Assembly (NCBI GenBank): GCA_900315835.1
Contig: ONAR01000011.1
Location: 16,021-80,020, forward strand
Direction of reading: 5' to 3'
Length of the DNA stretch: 64,000 bases
Origin: an uncultured Prevotella sp.
GTDB lineage: Bacteria; Bacteroidota; Bacteroidia; Bacteroidales; Bacteroidaceae
Below, in pieces: positions 61,639-64,000 of the stretch (its first letter is position 1; the number at the start of each line of letters is the position of its first letter). Both the position numbers and the translations under genes were made by a program. A model generated the notes under the pieces. It was not told the DNA's origin, searched no databases, and worked only from the letters and a program-made list of their open reading frames with translations.

Positions 61639-61882
61639 TTTCCTATTACCGCAATTACCGCACTTCCTTAATCTCCTGAGTATCAAACGTATAAGTGCTT
61701 TTGAGACCGCCCAACATTACCGCAACATTACCGCAAAATGGCAAAAAGCCGCTTCTCAACACCCTTCTGAAGCCTCACCCCCAGCCCCTTCTCAAAGGGG
61801 AGGGGAGTGAAATGACAGATAAACAGAATCCTAAGGCCTCTCCCCGGCCCTCCCACGAAGGGAAGGGAGGACAGAGCCTCTC
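61639..61882. repeat. ATTACCGC element and C/G-rich palindromic units
   Basis: 61639-61661 is identical to 30086-30108; further ATTACCGC copies follow to 61735. 61770-61811 has GCCTCACCCCC, then CCCCTTCTC / GGGGAGGGG, akin to the palindrome at 9218-9239. 61834-61882 is a related CTCTCCCCGGCCC / GGAAGGGAGG unit. All lie in the 875-base gene-free gap between converging bcp and the BASS transporter gene. Confidence 0.7.
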
Positions 61883-61888
61883 GGTATT

Positions 61889-62039
61889 AGTGTAGTGGCC
61901 GGTCTTGTGCCGGCCACCAGCCGTCGCTATGATATTTGCGATAGCTATGGTATGACGCTGCGATAGCTATGGTATCGCGACTCGATAGCTATGGTATCGC
62001 GATGCGGCTGGTGGCCGGCACAAGACCGGCCACTACACT
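61889..62039. repeat. REP-like inverted pair enclosing three 22-base-type palindromes
   Basis: Plus copy at 61889-61920 and minus copy at 62008-62039. The 87-base spacer holds three GCGATAGCTATGGTATCGC-like units (61938-61953, 61960-61979, 61983-62001), the same unit that forms the tandem array at 30258-30381 but in the opposite orientation. It shows that the two repeat families belong together. Confidence 0.9.
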
Positions 62040-62054
62040 GGTTGATTCGTCGGC

Positions 62055-62218
62055 AGTAATAGTATAGCCAGTCTGCAGTAATAGTATAGCCAGTCGGCAG
62101 GAATGCCGACGCTCCTACTTCTGCTTATTGTAATGACTGGACTTCTGGACTTCCGTCTTCTGGACTTCTAACAACTTCCGTCTTCTGGACTTCTAACAAT
62201 TTCCGTCTTCTGGACTTG
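62055..62218. repeat. Short tandem and dispersed repeats in the bcp-BASS gap
   Basis: 62057-62097 has two copies of AATAGTATAGCCAGTC. 62127-62155 is identical to the left edge of the 43.4-kb GGACTTCY array and is followed by two 25-base units mixing GGACTTCT with AACAACTTCCGTCTTCT up to 62218. The gap ends with GCGGTAAT motifs (62268-62289) akin to those at 30213. No gene is seen in 61514-62388. Confidence 0.75.
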
Positions 62219-62388
62219 TTTGAAGGTATATTACCTCACTTAACACGCTTATTATCAACGAGAAATATTGCTGCGGTAATTGCGGTAATGTTGTTTCAAA
62301 AATTCTTAGGGAGATGGTTATCCCTTGTGGCAAGTCTACGATGAAGTAACGTATCGCGTAGCAATACGTGACCATCTGGCTTCTGCAG

Positions 62389-63360
62389 TCAGTATCTGCC
62401 GTGCATGTGGTCCCACTTTAGGTATATGCCCGCAAGGATTGTGCCCGAGATGGAGTGCCATGCGCAACTTATTGCACAGGGGAGTACTGCCAGGGGCTGA
62501 GCGGCGAAGAACGTTCCGGCAAGAACCGTTGCCAGACCAGCGTTCTGCATACCGACTTCGATTGATATTGTACGCTTTTTTGCAGTGTTGAACCCTGCGA
62601 GCTTTCCTGAGAACCAACCCAAAAGATAACCCAAGGAATTGTGGCAGAAGACCACAGCGAATGTCCAAAGGAACAGCATCAGGCCGCGCTCTATCAGGTC
62701 GTCGTGCACCGTGGATATCACTCCGCCTACGATCATGGCAAGGCAGGTAACCGATATGCCCGGCATGAGCGACTGCAGGGTGGGGAAGTAGTCCTTCTTG
62801 GAGTAGAGGTAGTTGAGCAGACAGCCTACTCCCACAGGAATAATGGTAACGATGAGGATGTTGGTGAACATGCCGATGGCATCGACATGAATAATCTCTC
62901 CTGCGGTGAGCTTCATGAGCAGCGGAGTCATGACAGGAGCGAGAAGGGTCGATGCGCACGTCATGCCCACGGAGAAGGCCACATCACCGTGGCAGAGGAA
63001 TGACATGATGTTGCTCGACACTCCGCCGGGGCAGCATCCAACAAGCAGGATGCCAAGCGCGAGGGCCGGTTCAAGATGGAAGACGTGAACAAGCATGTAG
63101 GCTACGCCGGGCATAATGATAAACTGCGCGCACGCTCCTATGAAGATGTCGAGCGGTCGGCGTGCAAGAATCTTAAAGTCTTCAGTCGACAGTGTCAGAC
63201 CCATCGTAAGCATAATGATACCTAAAATGACGGTCTGCGTCGTTCCTCTTACCCAATCGAAGATATGAGGGAAGAAGAAGGTGATGACGGCAATGCCGAT
63301 TATGAAAATGGACGTGTAGTTGGCCAACCAGCGCGATAATACCTGAAGAACTTTAATCAT
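62389..63360 (-). CDS. Bile acid:sodium symporter (BASS) family transporter
   Basis: A 323-residue membrane protein with about 9-10 helices of the BASS/SBF family (PF01758). The paired crossover motifs are LVGCCPGGVSSNIMSFL (near residue 107) and SIEVGMQNAGLATVLAG (near 270), which bind sodium in this family. Bacterial members import varied organic anions (such as pantoate or 2-keto acids), so bile acid is not implied. It is monocistronic with its own promoter. Confidence 0.9.
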   Translation of the reverse strand: MIKVLQVLSRWLANYTSIFIIGIAVITFFFPHIFDWVRGTTQTVILGIIMLTMGLTLSTEDFKILARRPLDIFIGACAQFIIMPGVAYMLVHVFHLEPALALGILLVGCCPGGVSSNIMSFLCHGDVAFSVGMTCASTLLAPVMTPLLMKLTAGEIIHVDAIGMFTNILIVTIIPVGVGCLLNYLYSKKDYFPTLQSLMPGISVTCLAMIVGGVISTVHDDLIERGLMLFLWTFAVVFCHNSLGYLLGWFSGKLAGFNTAKKRTISIEVGMQNAGLATVLAGTFFAAQPLAVLPCAISCAWHSISGTILAGIYLKWDHMHGRY

Positions 63361-63406
63361 ACTAACGTAATAACTTTAAATTATAACCATTCTCTTAAAT
63401 TGAGTG

Positions 63407-63414
63407 CAAAGTTA
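63407..63414 (-). promoter_or_regulatory. -7 promoter element of the BASS transporter gene
   Basis: TAACTTTG on the minus strand, 46 bases before the start codon. The remainder of the 319-base gap to the tRNA holds nothing recognisable apart from the tRNA promoter. Confidence 0.55.
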
Positions 63415-63629
63415 TAACCTTTTCGCCAAATAATATAATAAATCGAATGTTTTCTTGTGTCTTCCCAATAGCATCATGGGCTTCTTATTCCATTTGACTG
63501 TCCAGCGGTTTTGCATTTACCATTCGGCGGTTCAACGCCATCTCTACTTTTTTTAAAAGGTGTAATGGGTCGTAATGACACCCTATACCGCTCATTTTAG
63601 CCAATTATTGCAAAAAAGTGACAATATTA

Positions 63630-63661
63630 TTTGGTAGTTTCCATTTTTTGCTTTACCTTTG
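63630..63661 (+). promoter_or_regulatory. Promoter of tRNA-Pro
   Basis: TTTG (63630-63633) and TACCTTTG (63654-63661) are 20 bases apart, 18 bases before the mature tRNA 5' end. Confidence 0.82.
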
Positions 63662-63679
63662 CAGTCGCAATTAAAGGAA

Positions 63680-63752
63680 CGGGATTTAGCGCAGTTGGTA
63701 GCGCACACGTCTGGGGGGCGCGAGGTCGCTGGTTCGAGTCCAGTAATCCCGA
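63680..63752 (+). tRNA. tRNA-Pro(GGG)
   Basis: A 73-base cloverleaf: acceptor CGGGATT/AATCCCG, D arm GCGC-AGTTGGTA-GCGC, anticodon loop CTGGGGG with anticodon GGG after T33, T arm GCTGG-TTCGAGT-CCAGT and discriminator A. The anticodon stem CACGT/GCGCG has one A-C mismatch at the second pair. CCA is not encoded. Antisense open frames over it are artefacts. Confidence 0.93.
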
Positions 63753-63761
63753 CCTAATATA

Positions 63762-63806
63762 ATCGCCAGGTTGCTCATAAAAGCGACTTGGCGATTTGCT
63801 TTTTCC
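63762..63806 (+). terminator. Terminator after tRNA-Pro
   Basis: Arms ATCGCCAGGTTGCT (63762-63775) and AGCGACTTGGCGAT (63782-63795) pair with two mismatches around a 6-base loop, followed by TTGCTTTTT. Confidence 0.85.
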
Positions 63807-63807
63807 T

Positions 63808-63829
63808 GCGTGCACAACGCGTGCACAAC
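63808..63829. repeat. Perfect 11-base tandem duplication downstream of the tRNA
   Basis: GCGTGCACAAC is repeated twice without spacer. Each copy contains the palindrome GTGCAC. Such short duplicated sites beside a tRNA can mark a recombinase site, but no integrase is within the window. From 63830 to the end the sequence is AT-rich and shows no gene. Confidence 0.55.
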
Positions 63830-64000
63830 ATCTAACGCCTTCTGACGTAAGTTGACAAGTTTAAAAGAAAAACATGTTTTTATTTGTCTGCAATCAATAT
63901 ATTTCTTATATTTCCTCTAAAAAAGCTATTAGTCTTAGAGCTGATATTCTGATAAATAGGGGGGTGGTAGTTTTGAGACACATACCCCCGCATGCCCAAA

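Noticed and set aside
63627-63815. 62-residue antisense frame with LLDSNQRPRAPQTCALP
   Set aside because: It is the reverse translation of tRNA-Pro, a well-known annotation artefact.

Overview
The window is chromosomal DNA from a member of the Bacteroidales, most probably Prevotellaceae. The case rests on four things: repeated promoters of the Bacteroidetes type (-33 TTTG, -7 TAnnTTTG); Bacteroidetes-only families (GldH, DUF5606, DUF4834, PDDEXK-tailed AAA ATPases); a mitochondrial-type aconitase next to isocitrate dehydrogenase and citrate synthase; and meso-diaminopimelate dehydrogenase. No phage, plasmid or CRISPR locus is seen.

Layout: 1-3.4 kb has the end of a GH125 mannosidase, ddh and an AAA-ATPase/PD-(D/E)XK protein. 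3.4-9.0 kb carries rplY-pth-S4 on the minus strand and nusB-yajC-ybbR-coaE-DUF5606 on the plus strand. 9.2-16.7 kb has pyrH, birA, tadA, an outer-membrane barrel, lptD, a coiled-coil lipoprotein and rsmI. 17-21.8 kb is the citrate-branch cluster, in which aconitase and isocitrate dehydrogenase read as one uninterrupted 1159-residue frame, followed by gltA. 21.8-29.1 kb (minus) has gldH, ricT, holB and metF, then HAD and HD hydrolases and a biotin-less-looking oxaloacetate decarboxylase/pyruvate carboxylase type subunit. 29.2-32.8 kb has a lipoprotein, then yrbG-yhhQ-queF with a preQ1-I riboswitch abutting the yhhQ start codon. 33-43 kb has hsp20, pflBA, trxA, tsaE, dnaE, psd, pssA and DUF4834.

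43.5-59.2 kb is an eight-gene minus-strand catabolic run: uxaC, an MFS hexuronate transporter, uxuA, a secreted FAD oxidoreductase, a GH36-like enzyme, a GH2 enzyme, a DUF4886-GH3 fusion and a PA14-GH3. The exported enzymes would release sugars and uronic acid outside the cytoplasm; the transporter, isomerase and dehydratase would carry glucuronate to 2-keto-3-deoxygluconate. There is no SusC/SusD pair. A truncated phosphatase gene lies just upstream. 59.6-63.4 kb has an NCS2 purine permease, a Bcp peroxiredoxin and a BASS-family transporter; the window ends with tRNA-Pro(GGG).

A second layer is non-coding: 11 copies of a REP-like palindrome, often in inverted pairs, sit mostly in gaps between converging genes, together with other small dispersed and tandem repeats. 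The points most worth a second look are the aconitase-IDH fusion, the preQ1 riboswitch, and this modular repeat system.
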